A stretch of DNA of 7,816 nucleotides from Actinomycetota bacterium (GTDB lineage Bacteria; Actinomycetota; Actinomycetes; Streptosporangiales; Streptosporangiaceae), in NCBI GenBank assembly GCA_003140115.1, contig PLIQ01000098.1, positions 1 to 7,816 on the forward strand, read 5' to 3'. This document shows positions 1 to 5,624 of the stretch, in pieces. Position 1 is the first letter of the stretch; the number at the start of each line of letters is the position of its first letter. Position numbers and translations under genes: made by a program. Under the pieces are notes generated by a model, which saw only the letters and a list, made by a program, of their open reading frames with translations, was not told the DNA's origin and made no database searches.

Positions 1-947
1 AGAGTCGCTCCCTGGACGCGGAAGTAATGCCGCTCCCCGGGTTCGGTGCCGCCCGCCCAGGCGAAAGTGAGGTTGTCCAGCCCGGCGCGTTCGAGCTCCC
101 GCAGCTGGACCCCGGCGACCTCGTCGGGCAGCCGCCGCGCGAACGACCCGACCAGCCCGGCCAGGTCGTCGAGCTGGATCCGGGTCAGCGCGGAACCCGG
201 GATGCCCTTGGGTCCCGAGCGGACGTAGCTGAGGATGTCGCGCTCGGCCTCGTTGATCACGTAGTCCGGCTCGGGCTCGAAGACCGGGTCGGGCCGCTCG
301 ACCTCGCCGATCCTGGGTACCATCCGGGCGGCCAGATCCGGCGGCGGGCGGTGGTAGATGATCGCGGCCTGCCGCTGCGCGGCGTCCAGCGAGTTCACGA
401 ACAGGAAGCCGAGTTCCTCGTCGTCGGCCAGCGGGGCCAGCAGCCCGTAGGACGCCGGCTCGGCGCCGAGCATGCACGGGGTGGGCGACACCCACCTACC
501 GTCCACCACGGTGAAGTTGAGTGACACGTGATGCCCGGCCACCTGCCAGCCCCAGACCTCCGTACCCGGCGATCCGAACACCTTGAAGCTGTACCGCTCG
601 GGATCGAACAGGTCGGCCAGCCCCGGCACCAGCGCCCGCAGCACGTGCTCCATGGCCATCACCGAGACGACCTTGGAGTACCCCAGCAGGCTGGTGCCGG
701 CCACGATCAGCTCGTGCGCGAGCCGGCGCTGACCGTCGTCCAGCGCGCCGATCGGCAGGCCGTCGCGGTCCAGCGCCGGCAGGTACGACCAGTCGCGCCG
801 CTCCTCGCCGAAGGCAAAGCACGCCCGGCTCCGCTGCGCCTGCGTCAGCGCGGCCAGGAACGCCGCCGCGGCCGCGGCCATCCGCCCGGCCGTCTCCGGC
901 ACCGCCAGCCGGCCCCCGTCATTCATCTGCGGCTCCGTGATCGTCAT
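1..947 (-). CDS. DUF3500 family protein, 3' end beyond the window
   Basis: The frame is open from an ATG at 947 to the left edge, giving 315 visible codons and no stop, so the C-terminus is missing. I assign it to DUF3500 (PF12006) from memory of the family pattern: an Arg-x-x-Trp-x-Tyr-x-Pro stretch near residues 50-57, a conserved GxQRxLAxxLI helix (72-81), GYSKV (89-93), a W-G-W (132-134), then G-H-H-x-S-x-N (138-144) and TPCMLGAEP. The biochemical function of this family is not established, to my knowledge; paired His residues and conserved Trp suggest a catalytic or ligand site, but that is inference. The start is supported by AAAGGAA a few bases upstream. It begins 47 bp after the phosphorylase stop on the same strand with no obvious terminator between, so cotranscription is likely. 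No signal peptide is seen, so it is probably cytoplasmic. Family assignment is fairly sure; role unknown. Confidence 0.82.
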   Translation of the reverse strand, partial: MTITEPQMNDGGRLAVPETAGRMAAAAAAFLAALTQAQRSRACFAFGEERRDWSYLPALDRDGLPIGALDDGQRRLAHELIVAGTSLLGYSKVVSVMAMEHVLRALVPGLADLFDPERYSFKVFGSPGTEVWGWQVAGHHVSLNFTVVDGRWVSPTPCMLGAEPASYGLLAPLADDEELGFLFVNSLDAAQRQAAIIYHRPPPDLAARMVPRIGEVERPDPVFEPEPDYVINEAERDILSYVRSGPKGIPGSALTRIQLDDLAGLVGSFARRLPDEVAGVQLRELERAGLDNLTFAWAGGTEPGERHYFRVQGAT

Positions 948-994
948 GGTTCCTTTTCTACCGAACGACCCGCGGTGCCCGCTTCCCGCCCCGG

Positions 995-1819
995 CTACAC
1001 GCGGGGCAGGATCGCGGCTAGCAGGGCGCCCATCCGGCTGGCCGAAGCCTGGCCGGCCTCGACCACCTCGGCATGGCTCAGGCCATGCCCGGCCAGACCC
1101 GCGGCCAGGTTGGTGACCAGCGAGATGCCGAGCACCTCGGCCCCGAGCTGGCGGGCGGCGATCGCCTCCAGGCCGGTCGACATCCCGACCAGGTCGGCGC
1201 CGAGCCGCCCCAGCATGGTGATCTCGGCCGGGGTCTCGTAGTGCGGGCCGGGCAGCATCGCGTAGACCCCTTCGGTCAGGCTCGGGTCGGTCTCCCGGGC
1301 CAGCGCGCGCAGCCGCCGCGAGTACAGGTCGGTCAGGTCGACGAACCGCTGGCCGACCGACGGCGCGGGCCCGGTCAGCGGGGACTTGCCGGTCAGGTTG
1401 AGGTGGTCGCTGATCAGCACCGGCTCTCCGACGGTAAGCCCGGACCGGATGCCGCCCGCCGCGTTGGTCAGCACCACCACCCGGGCGCCGGCCGACACCG
1501 CCGTGCGCACGCCGTGTACCACGGTGGCCGGGGGCAGCCCCTCGTACAGGTGCACCCGGCCGAGGAACACCAGCACCCGCAGCGGCCCCGCGCTGACCGA
1601 ACGCACCGTGGGCGTGTGCCCGGCCACGGTGGGTTCGCCAAACCCGCCGAGTTCGGTCAGCGGGATCTCGGCCTCGGCGGGGCCGATCGCGTCGGCGGCC
1701 GGGGCCCAGCCCGACCCGAGCACCACCGCGGCATCGGCCCGCCCGGTCAGCGAGGTAAGTCGGGCGGCGCTGGCCGCCGCCGCGGCGTACGGATCGGGGT
1801 GCGTCACGTCCAGCATCAT
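995..1819 (-). CDS. punA: Purine nucleoside phosphorylase (trimeric PNP/MTAP family)
   Basis: Predicted to cleave purine (deoxy)nucleosides with phosphate to give the free base and (deoxy)ribose-1-phosphate, for purine salvage in the cytoplasm. The 274-residue length is normal for the trimeric class. Visible motifs are phosphate loop GSGW (35-38), GHTPTVRS (67-74), GRVHLYEG with Arg88 and His90, TNAAGG (118-123), GPHYETPAE with the purine-site Glu195, VGMST (211-215) and SLVTNLAAG with the base-binding Asn237. It closely resembles mycobacterial PNP. One oddity is Gly-Leu after MST (216-217), where I expect Val-His or Val-Pro. Two adjacent ATGs (1819 and 1816) are possible starts and neither has a strong Shine-Dalgarno. 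The stop is TAG at 995. It diverges from the DedA gene across 65 bp and probably leads an operon with the DUF3500 gene. MTAP activity is the main alternative, less likely given the Asn237 purine-site pattern. Confidence 0.93.
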   Translation of the reverse strand: MMLDVTHPDPYAAAAASAARLTSLTGRADAAVVLGSGWAPAADAIGPAEAEIPLTELGGFGEPTVAGHTPTVRSVSAGPLRVLVFLGRVHLYEGLPPATVVHGVRTAVSAGARVVVLTNAAGGIRSGLTVGEPVLISDHLNLTGKSPLTGPAPSVGQRFVDLTDLYSRRLRALARETDPSLTEGVYAMLPGPHYETPAEITMLGRLGADLVGMSTGLEAIAARQLGAEVLGISLVTNLAAGLAGHGLSHAEVVEAGQASASRMGALLAAILPRV

Positions 1820-1872
1820 GGCGTATCACCACGGCCCGTTCGGCCAAAGATGGAATTACCCGTGTTTCGGGG

Positions 1873-1878
1873 TACCGT
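1873..1878 (+). promoter_or_regulatory. Candidate -10 box (TACCGT) for a leaderless DedA transcript
   Basis: TACCGT fits the actinobacterial TAnnnT -10 pattern and ends 6 nt before the GTG at 1885. That spacing puts transcription start at or next to the start codon, the arrangement of leaderless mRNAs. No Shine-Dalgarno precedes the GTG. The GAGGAGG at 1891-1897 lies inside the reading frame, only 2 nt before another in-frame GTG (1900), too close to serve it. No convincing -35 box is seen. This is inference from pattern only. Confidence 0.4.
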
Positions 1879-1884
1879 GACCAA

Positions 1885-2694
1885 GTGGACGAGGAGGCGG
1901 TGACCCGAGAAGTCGGGGAAGCCCCGGGGGCCGATCCGCAGTCGCAGGCCGAGCAGGCCGAGCAGACCGCGTGGGATGACCCGCGCCTGCCGTGGTCGGG
2001 CAAGCCGCGCCGGGTGGACATCGTGCTCTGGGCCGGCATCGTGCTCAGCGGCATCTACTACTGGGCCCTCCTGCCGTTCGTGGCTCCGCTGGTCGGCACC
2101 CATCCGGTGCTGCTCGAGGTGCTCAACGGGAACACCGCCGCGATCATCGCCGCCGCCGCGTTCGTCCGGGTGGGGCACGGCACGCTGGTCATCGTGCTGC
2201 TGGCCGCCATTCCCGGGCTGATGAAGTTCGACGTGCTCTACTGGTGGGCGGGTCGGCTGTGGGGCGAGCGGCTCATCGCGATCTTGTCCGGCCGGCGCAA
2301 CCGCGGCGACAAGTACATGGCCCGGGTGCAGCGGTGGGGCTGGAAGTTCACCTGGCCCGCCGTGATCGTCGCCCCGTTCCTGCCGATCCCGACCGCGATC
2401 ATCTACGTGGTGGTCGGCTGGGCCGGGATGCGGCTGGTCACGTTCCTCATCCTGGACGCCATCGGGTCGCTGCTGTGGGCCGGCCTGCTGGCGGGTCTGG
2501 GCTACGCGCTGGGTCACCGCGCGGTCGTGGTCGCGCAGGAAATCTCGCACTACGGGCTGTGGATCTCGATCGGGCTCATCGTCGTGATCGTGTTCTTCCA
2601 GGTGCGCTCGCAGCGTCGCATGATGCAGATGGCCGCGCAGGCCAGAACGGCCGCGCAGGCCGGTCGCGGCGATGAGCCGGCCGCCGACGCCTAG
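1885..2694 (+). CDS. DedA/VTT-family integral membrane protein
   Basis: A 269-residue polytopic membrane protein. After a charged, Glu/Gln-rich cytoplasmic N-terminus (1-42), hydrophobic segments lie near 46-68, 84-112, 157-178, 183-208 and 223-240, and the tail (241-269) is basic then acidic. The stretch KFDVLYWWAGRLWGE (114-128) matches the conserved Asp...Tyr-Trp...Gly-Arg...Gly segment of DedA/SNARE-associated (VTT, PF09335) proteins. APFLPIPTAIIY (163-174) and the DAIGSLLW segment (191-198) fit the re-entrant loop and following helix. The Arg residues that bracket the Pro in E. coli YqjA/YghB-type DedA proteins are absent, so this is a divergent branch. DedA proteins have been linked to lipid-carrier or phospholipid translocation and membrane homeostasis; the substrate here is unknown. 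The GTG start at 1885 is chosen because of the candidate leaderless -10 box; GTG 1900 would shorten it by five residues. Confidence 0.85.
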   Translation: MDEEAVTREVGEAPGADPQSQAEQAEQTAWDDPRLPWSGKPRRVDIVLWAGIVLSGIYYWALLPFVAPLVGTHPVLLEVLNGNTAAIIAAAAFVRVGHGTLVIVLLAAIPGLMKFDVLYWWAGRLWGERLIAILSGRRNRGDKYMARVQRWGWKFTWPAVIVAPFLPIPTAIIYVVVGWAGMRLVTFLILDAIGSLLWAGLLAGLGYALGHRAVVVAQEISHYGLWISIGLIVVIVFFQVRSQRRMMQMAAQARTAAQAGRGDEPAADA

Positions 2695-2726
2695 CCCTTG
2701 ACCACGCCCGGACCCGCCAGCCCCCG

Positions 2727-2855
2727 TCAGCGGCTGGACTGGCGGACCACCAGGCGGCTGGGAACGGTCCGCACGCCGTGCGCCGGCTCGTCGGCGATCG
2801 CGGCCAGGAGCAACTCCGCGGCCACCCGGCCGACCTCCTCCAGGCACATGTCGAC
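2727..2855 (-). pseudogene. C-terminal remnant of a LacI-family transcriptional regulator
   Basis: Reading leftward from about 2855 to a TGA at 2727-2729, the frame gives VDMCLEEVGRVAAELLLAAI followed by about ten variable residues and PSRLVVRQSSR, then stop. The pattern is the standard end of LacI/GalR sensor domains: a V-x-x-x-L-E-E-x-G-R-x-A-A-E-L-L helix, then the closing beta strand ending LVVR-x-S. Only about 42 residues of an expected ~340 remain; the helix-turn-helix and most of the sugar-binding domain are gone. Upstream of 2855 the same frame no longer reads like LacI (no T-T or T-S before the V), because the DNA there belongs to the GH127 remnant on the other strand. The remnant cannot bind DNA. 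Its stop lies 32 bp from the convergent DedA stop. Confidence 0.75.
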
Positions 2856-3905
2856 CTGGTCGCGACCAAGACGTACCTCACCGGCGGAAACGGCTCGCGG
2901 CACGTGGACGAGGGCTTCGGTGACCGGTTCGAGCTGCCGCCCGATCGCGCGTACAACGAGACCTGCGCCGCGATCGCCAGCTTCCACTGGACCTGGCGGC
3001 TGCTGCTCGCCACCGGCGACGCCAAGTACGCCGACCACATGGAACGCGTGCTCTACAACGGGTTCGGCGCCACGGTGGCCACCGACGGGCAGCGCTTCTT
3101 CTACGTGAACCCGCTGCAGCGCCGCGAGGACCACTTCGAGAAGGACGACCCCGGGCGCCGGCGGACCTGGTTCAGCTGCGCCTGCCGCCCGCCGAACATC
3201 GTGCGCCTGCTGGCCTCGCTCGATCACTACCTAGCCACGACCTCCGGCGACGCGCTGTACGTCCACCAGTACACCGGGTCCCGCCTCCGCGGCGCAGACC
3301 TCGACGTGGAGGTGACCACCGACTACCCGTGGTCCGGCGCGGTCCACCTGCGCGTCCGCGCCGCGCCCGCGGCCGAGCGCGGCATCGCGCTCCGAATCCC
3401 GGCGTGGAGCGCGCATACCCGCATCTCGGCGAACAACAAAGACCATGATCCCGAACGAAGCCTGGTTCTCCCCGCCTATCACCACCTTCGCCGCGCGTGG
3501 CAGCCAGGCGACGAGATCACCCTGCACCTGGACCTGACCCCGCGCTGGACCCATCCGGACCGGCGCGTCGACGCGGTCCGCGGCTGCGTGGCGATCGAGC
3601 GCGGACCCCTGGTCTACTGCTTCGAGCAGGCCGACCAGCCCGGCGTCCAGGTGCAGGACCTGGCCGCCCGGCCCGGCTCGGTGCTGGGCGAGCGGCCGGT
3701 GACCTTGCCCGGCGTCGGCCAGACGATCGAGGTCACCGCGGACGACGTGCTCCTGCCTCCGGCGACCGCGGCCCTGTCAGTCCCGCCCGGGCCGGTGCCC
3801 GCCGCCGCAGGCACCCCGGCAACCGCAATCGCGATCCCGTACCTCCAGTGGGACAACCGCGACGGCGGCCCCATGCGCGTCTGGCTTCCTCGCGCCGACG
3901 CCTAG
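2850..3905 (+). pseudogene. GH127 beta-L-arabinofuranosidase-like gene, 5' half deleted
   Basis: About 351 codons with clear GH127 (DUF1680) homology run to a TAG at 3903-3905. Homology begins at D-L-V-A-T-K-T-Y-L-T-G-G (2853 on), which corresponds to about residue 305 of the ~650-residue B. longum HypBA1, so roughly 300 N-terminal residues of the (alpha/alpha)6 barrel are missing. Retained features are the acid/base Glu (codon 2910-2912, DEGFG), Glu and Cys of the zinc site (2958-2960 and 2964-2966, AYNETC, with the same 16-residue spacing as HypBA1 E322/E338), the FYVNPL strand, and CAC before PPN (3177-3185) including the nucleophile Cys. The second Cys of the CC pair is Arg (CGC, 3186-3188). 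The C-terminal beta-sandwich looks complete. An in-frame ATG exists at 2778, but it lies inside the antisense of the LacI remnant, so an expressed functional product is unlikely. The frame has no other disruption, so the loss looks recent. Confidence 0.85.
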
Positions 3906-3989
3906 CTGGCGTTAGCTGTCGAGCCGTAACGCGACTGCCGGGGGCATGGCCCGGCGGTACTGCGGCGTCGGCTGTCTCCGTGCTCATGG

Positions 3990-4151
3990 TCAAAGGACAG
4001 GCACGCACGGGCTGGGCGGAAGGGCGGCGATCTGGGACACAGTCGAGGTTTGGGCGGCGGAGGCGGAGCTGGCGGCGGCGGGGCCGACCCCTAGGGCCAG
4101 GGCGGCTGCGGCCAGGATGCACGTGCTGCAGGCGAGGCGGATTCGGTTCAT
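3990..4151 (-). CDS. Small secreted peptide, 53 aa
   Basis: Starts at an ATG at 4151 preceded by GAGGAG with about 6-7 nt spacing, a good Shine-Dalgarno, which is why the longer upstream frame (from 4253) is not used. The product has a basic N-terminus (MNRIR), a hydrophobic core (about 11-22, CILAAAALALGV) and small residues with candidate signal-peptidase sites around 27-33 (AAASSASA-AQ). The mature part would be only about 20 residues, QTSTVSQIAALPPSPCVPVL, with one Cys. Two further Cys (8 and 11) lie in the signal region but do not form a lipobox. I do not recognise the family. It is divergent from the secreted protein at 4442. It could be a secreted peptide, a short precursor, or a relic of a longer exported protein. 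Confidence 0.55.
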   Translation of the reverse strand: MNRIRLACSTCILAAAALALGVGPAAASSASAAQTSTVSQIAALPPSPCVPVL

Positions 4152-4229
4152 CGGTTGCTCCTCAAGGCGGTCCAGGTCTCGGGTTCGTTCGGCCGGTTCC
4201 CACTCCACCACCGCGGCGGCCCCGCGCGG

Positions 4230-4269
4230 ATCGGGGCCAGCCCTTACCCGCATGAGGGCCAGCCCCGAT
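4230..4269. other. Strong imperfect hairpin between two divergent secreted-protein genes
   Basis: ATCGGGGC (4230-4237) pairs with GCCCCGAT (4262-4269). After a 2-nt mismatch on each side the stem resumes with 4240-4246 against 4253-4259 (one G-T pair), closing on a 6-nt loop. No run of T follows on either strand, so a classical intrinsic terminator is not shown. It could be a U-tract-less actinobacterial terminator, a 5' leader structure of the plus-strand gene, or a remnant. The sequence GGGCCAGCCC is also repeated directly within it. Confidence 0.5.
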
Positions 4270-4441
4270 GCCAGGAATGCTGACTGTCCGTACCGTTCGC
4301 GTTGTGTTCACGTGCGTGATCGCGGCTGGCCGCGATGGCTGCCCCGCCCTCGTCCGCTATGCGGTCGCAGGTCAGGGCGCGGGCGTGAGAGTTCCGTTGA
4401 CACCGCGCGGGAGACCGCGCCGATGCGCGAGGGAGACCGTC

Positions 4442-4756
4442 ATGAGGGTAGCTATCCGGTGGGGTACAGCGGCGCTGACGGCAGGGGCGCTGGCGGCCGG
4501 GCTGGTCATGAGTCTGGCGCCAGCCGGAGCGGCCGCAGCGAGTACGGTGACAGCCCCCGCCGGGCGCGCAGCTGGGCTGGCTGAGATCAGCGGCGCGAGT
4601 GCGCTCGTGCCGGGGCCATCGTGCTGGTCGGCGACGATGTGCCTGGCGGTCGCCTCGTTCGCCCAGGGCAACACTAGCTCCCCGGTGCTGACCGGGGAAC
4701 TGTGGAACGGCACCTCCTGGACGGCCGAGCTGACTCCCGAACCGGCCGGGGCGTGA
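4442..4756 (+). CDS. Secreted protein with a single CxxxxxC...WNGTSW repeat, 104 aa, possibly truncated
   Basis: ATG at 4442 follows GGGAG with 6-nt spacing. Residues 1-33 form a signal peptide (RVAIR, then a long Ala/Leu/Gly core, cleavage near AAAA-S). The mature part carries one unit, PSCWSATMCLAVASF (59-73) ... ELWNGTSWTAELTPEPAGA (86-104). I recognise this pattern, Cys-x5-Cys-x-A-V...WNGTSW...TPxPxGA, from large actinobacterial exported proteins in which the ~45-residue unit is repeated several times. Here the TGA falls exactly at the unit boundary and no second unit is found in any frame downstream. It is either a natural single-unit member or the 5' end of a broken multi-repeat protein. 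The repeat family's function is unknown to me; a beta-rich cell-surface or secreted structure is likely. A GGGAGACCG direct repeat (4409-4417 and 4431-4439) precedes the start. Confidence 0.65.
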   Translation: MRVAIRWGTAALTAGALAAGLVMSLAPAGAAAASTVTAPAGRAAGLAEISGASALVPGPSCWSATMCLAVASFAQGNTSSPVLTGELWNGTSWTAELTPEPAGA

Positions 4757-4909
4757 GGCCCGAAAACTGCCCGGCATGCCCACCGGCTTGCACCGCGTCA
4801 CGCTGCGCGTGACCGACCTGGAGGGCGGCGGCCCGGCCGGATAGGCCGTATAAGCCCCAGTCCCGCCTCCCGCACCTCTTTCCCCAACACCCCTCTAGCA
4901 ATGGCGGTG

Positions 4910-5089
4910 TCACAACCCCATCGAGCGGGCCTCGGCGGCCACGGCGAAGAGTAGCAGCGGCGGGAAGACGATGAGGATTGTCCAGTATCCGACCTCATGC
5001 CAGAGCCACCACCACAACAGCCAGAACACTGCCGCCACGCCAACCAAGGCGAGCCCGGCGATCAGCAGGACCTTCCCCTCGTCATCCAT
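4910..5089 (-). CDS. Small two-helix membrane protein, 59 aa
   Basis: ATG at 5089 is preceded by AGGGAG with 8-nt spacing; the stop is TGA at 4910-4912. The protein starts MDDEGK, then has a hydrophobic segment with a Trp cluster (about 7-30, ending FWLLWWWLW). A short polar turn, HEVGY, leads into a second hydrophobic stretch, WTILIVFPPLLLFAVAA (36-52), and a short tail EARSMGL. The acidic N-terminus, two closely spaced helices and a Pro pair in helix 2 are what one expects of a real small inner-membrane protein rather than chance translation in GC-rich DNA. No family is recognised. The gene stands alone; upstream lies an AT-rich region with an inverted repeat that may hold its promoter. Confidence 0.65.
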   Translation of the reverse strand: MDDEGKVLLIAGLALVGVAAVFWLLWWWLWHEVGYWTILIVFPPLLLFAVAAEARSMGL

Positions 5090-5139
5090 TGCCTGTGCTC
5101 CCTGCCGCTAAAGTCCCTCGTTATCGAACCTCTGTTCTA

Positions 5140-5167
5140 TTTATGACCTGTGGCGGCTGATCATAAA
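5140..5167. promoter_or_regulatory. AT-rich inverted repeat TTTATGA-N14-TCATAAA upstream of the small membrane protein gene
   Basis: TTTATGA (5140-5146) and its perfect complement TCATAAA (5161-5167) are separated by 14 nt and lie 51-78 bp upstream of the ATG at 5089. AT-rich runs are rare in this window, so this probably marks promoter or operator DNA. On the minus strand the half sites could also supply -35 and -10-like elements. No known regulator box is recognised. Confidence 0.4.
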
Positions 5168-5537
5168 CCTCGCTCCTTGGCGCTGCGGCCGGGCGGGGCG
5201 CGGACGGTGGCGGCTGGTTCGGCCATGCGGGTCGGCCTCCTGTCGCCGCGGGGAGGGATGGACGGGCGCTTGGTCGCGACGCCGCAAACTCGGGTTGTTT
5301 CGGAGCGCTCACCCAGCTGCCCGAAATCACCACGTAAGCCGGATGCTCCGCGTCGATGGGGTCCTTGTGGCTGGCGGGGAAGGATGGCGCGGTGCGGGGG
5401 CGGCCGGACGGGGTGCGGGCAGGGGCGGGAGGCGAGCCCCCGGCGGCAGTTACCCGCGGGGTGAACTGGACACCCGACTCACACTCCCGGCAGTCGCGGA
5501 CCAGACTCTGTGGACGCCGGACACAACGGTTGTCACC
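5168..5537. other. Intergenic stretch without a supported gene
   Basis: Several frames are open by GC bias, but none has a plausible start, a hydrophobic segment or a recognisable motif, and all are rich in Arg, Pro and Gly as expected of non-coding GC-rich DNA. On the minus strand a short CRECE run (around 5479-5500) gives a lone CxxC with no start codon or second pair, so it is not called. The stretch contains the G-rich run at 5410-5429 and ends at the near-palindromic array. Confidence 0.6.
5410..5429 (+). other. Potential G-quadruplex motif
   Basis: Four G-runs (GGGG, GGG, GGGG, GGG) are separated by loops of 3, 2 and 1 nt, with another five-G run just upstream (5396-5400). Short loops make this a canonical quadruplex pattern on the plus strand. 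In GC-rich DNA such runs can arise by chance, and no function is shown. Confidence 0.45.
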
Positions 5538-5592
5538 TCCCGTAGGAAGCCTCCTGCAGGAAGCTCCCGTAGGTAACCCTCCGGTTGGAAAT
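5538..5592. repeat. Array of four imperfect 13-15-bp near-palindromic units just downstream of xylA
   Basis: Successive units begin at 5538 (TCCCGTAGGAAGCC), 5552 (TCCTGCAGGAAGC), 5565 (TCCCGTAGGTAACCC) and 5580 (TCCGGTTGGAAATC). Each is close to self-complementary; the second contains the perfect palindrome TCCTGCAGGA. The array lies 33-87 bp beyond the xylA stop on the transcript side. The 10-mer CTCCCGTAGG occurs twice here, and its complement recurs on the other side of xylA (7003-7012). It might act in transcript ending, protein binding or as the end of a small element; none is shown. Confidence 0.6.
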
Positions 5593-5624
5593 CGTGGCTG
5601 CCGCCGCCTCGAGGGGCGCCGGGG

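Noticed and set aside
1073..1903. 276-codon plus-strand frame opposite the phosphorylase gene
   Set aside because: Antisense shadow of a strongly conserved PNP gene.
1816..2847. 343-codon minus-strand frame opposite the DedA gene
   Set aside because: Composition is Arg/Gly/Pro/His-rich with no motif; the plus strand encodes a clear membrane protein with proper codon bias.
2778..2849. ATG at 2778 extending the GH127 frame upstream by 24 codons
   Set aside because: The added residues show no GH127 homology and are the antisense of the LacI remnant, so this is a chance extension rather than the gene's real start.
4397..4402. TTGACA as a -35 box for the secreted protein gene
   Set aside because: No acceptable -10 hexamer at 16-19 bp spacing.
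4776..4844. 22-codon peptide MPTGLHRVTLRVTDLEGG...
   Set aside because: It looks slightly like the end of a beta-sandwich domain but is too short, has no convincing ribosome binding site, and cannot be tied to a family.
5450..5520. CRECE zinc-ribbon-like run on the minus strand
   Set aside because: Only one CxxC pair, no in-frame start codon nearby, and no continuation of a ribbon fold.
5533..5546. CCTACGGGAGG resembling the conserved 16S rRNA 341-357 segment
   Set aside because: Only 11 nt match and the flanks do not resemble rRNA; treated as part of the local repeat.
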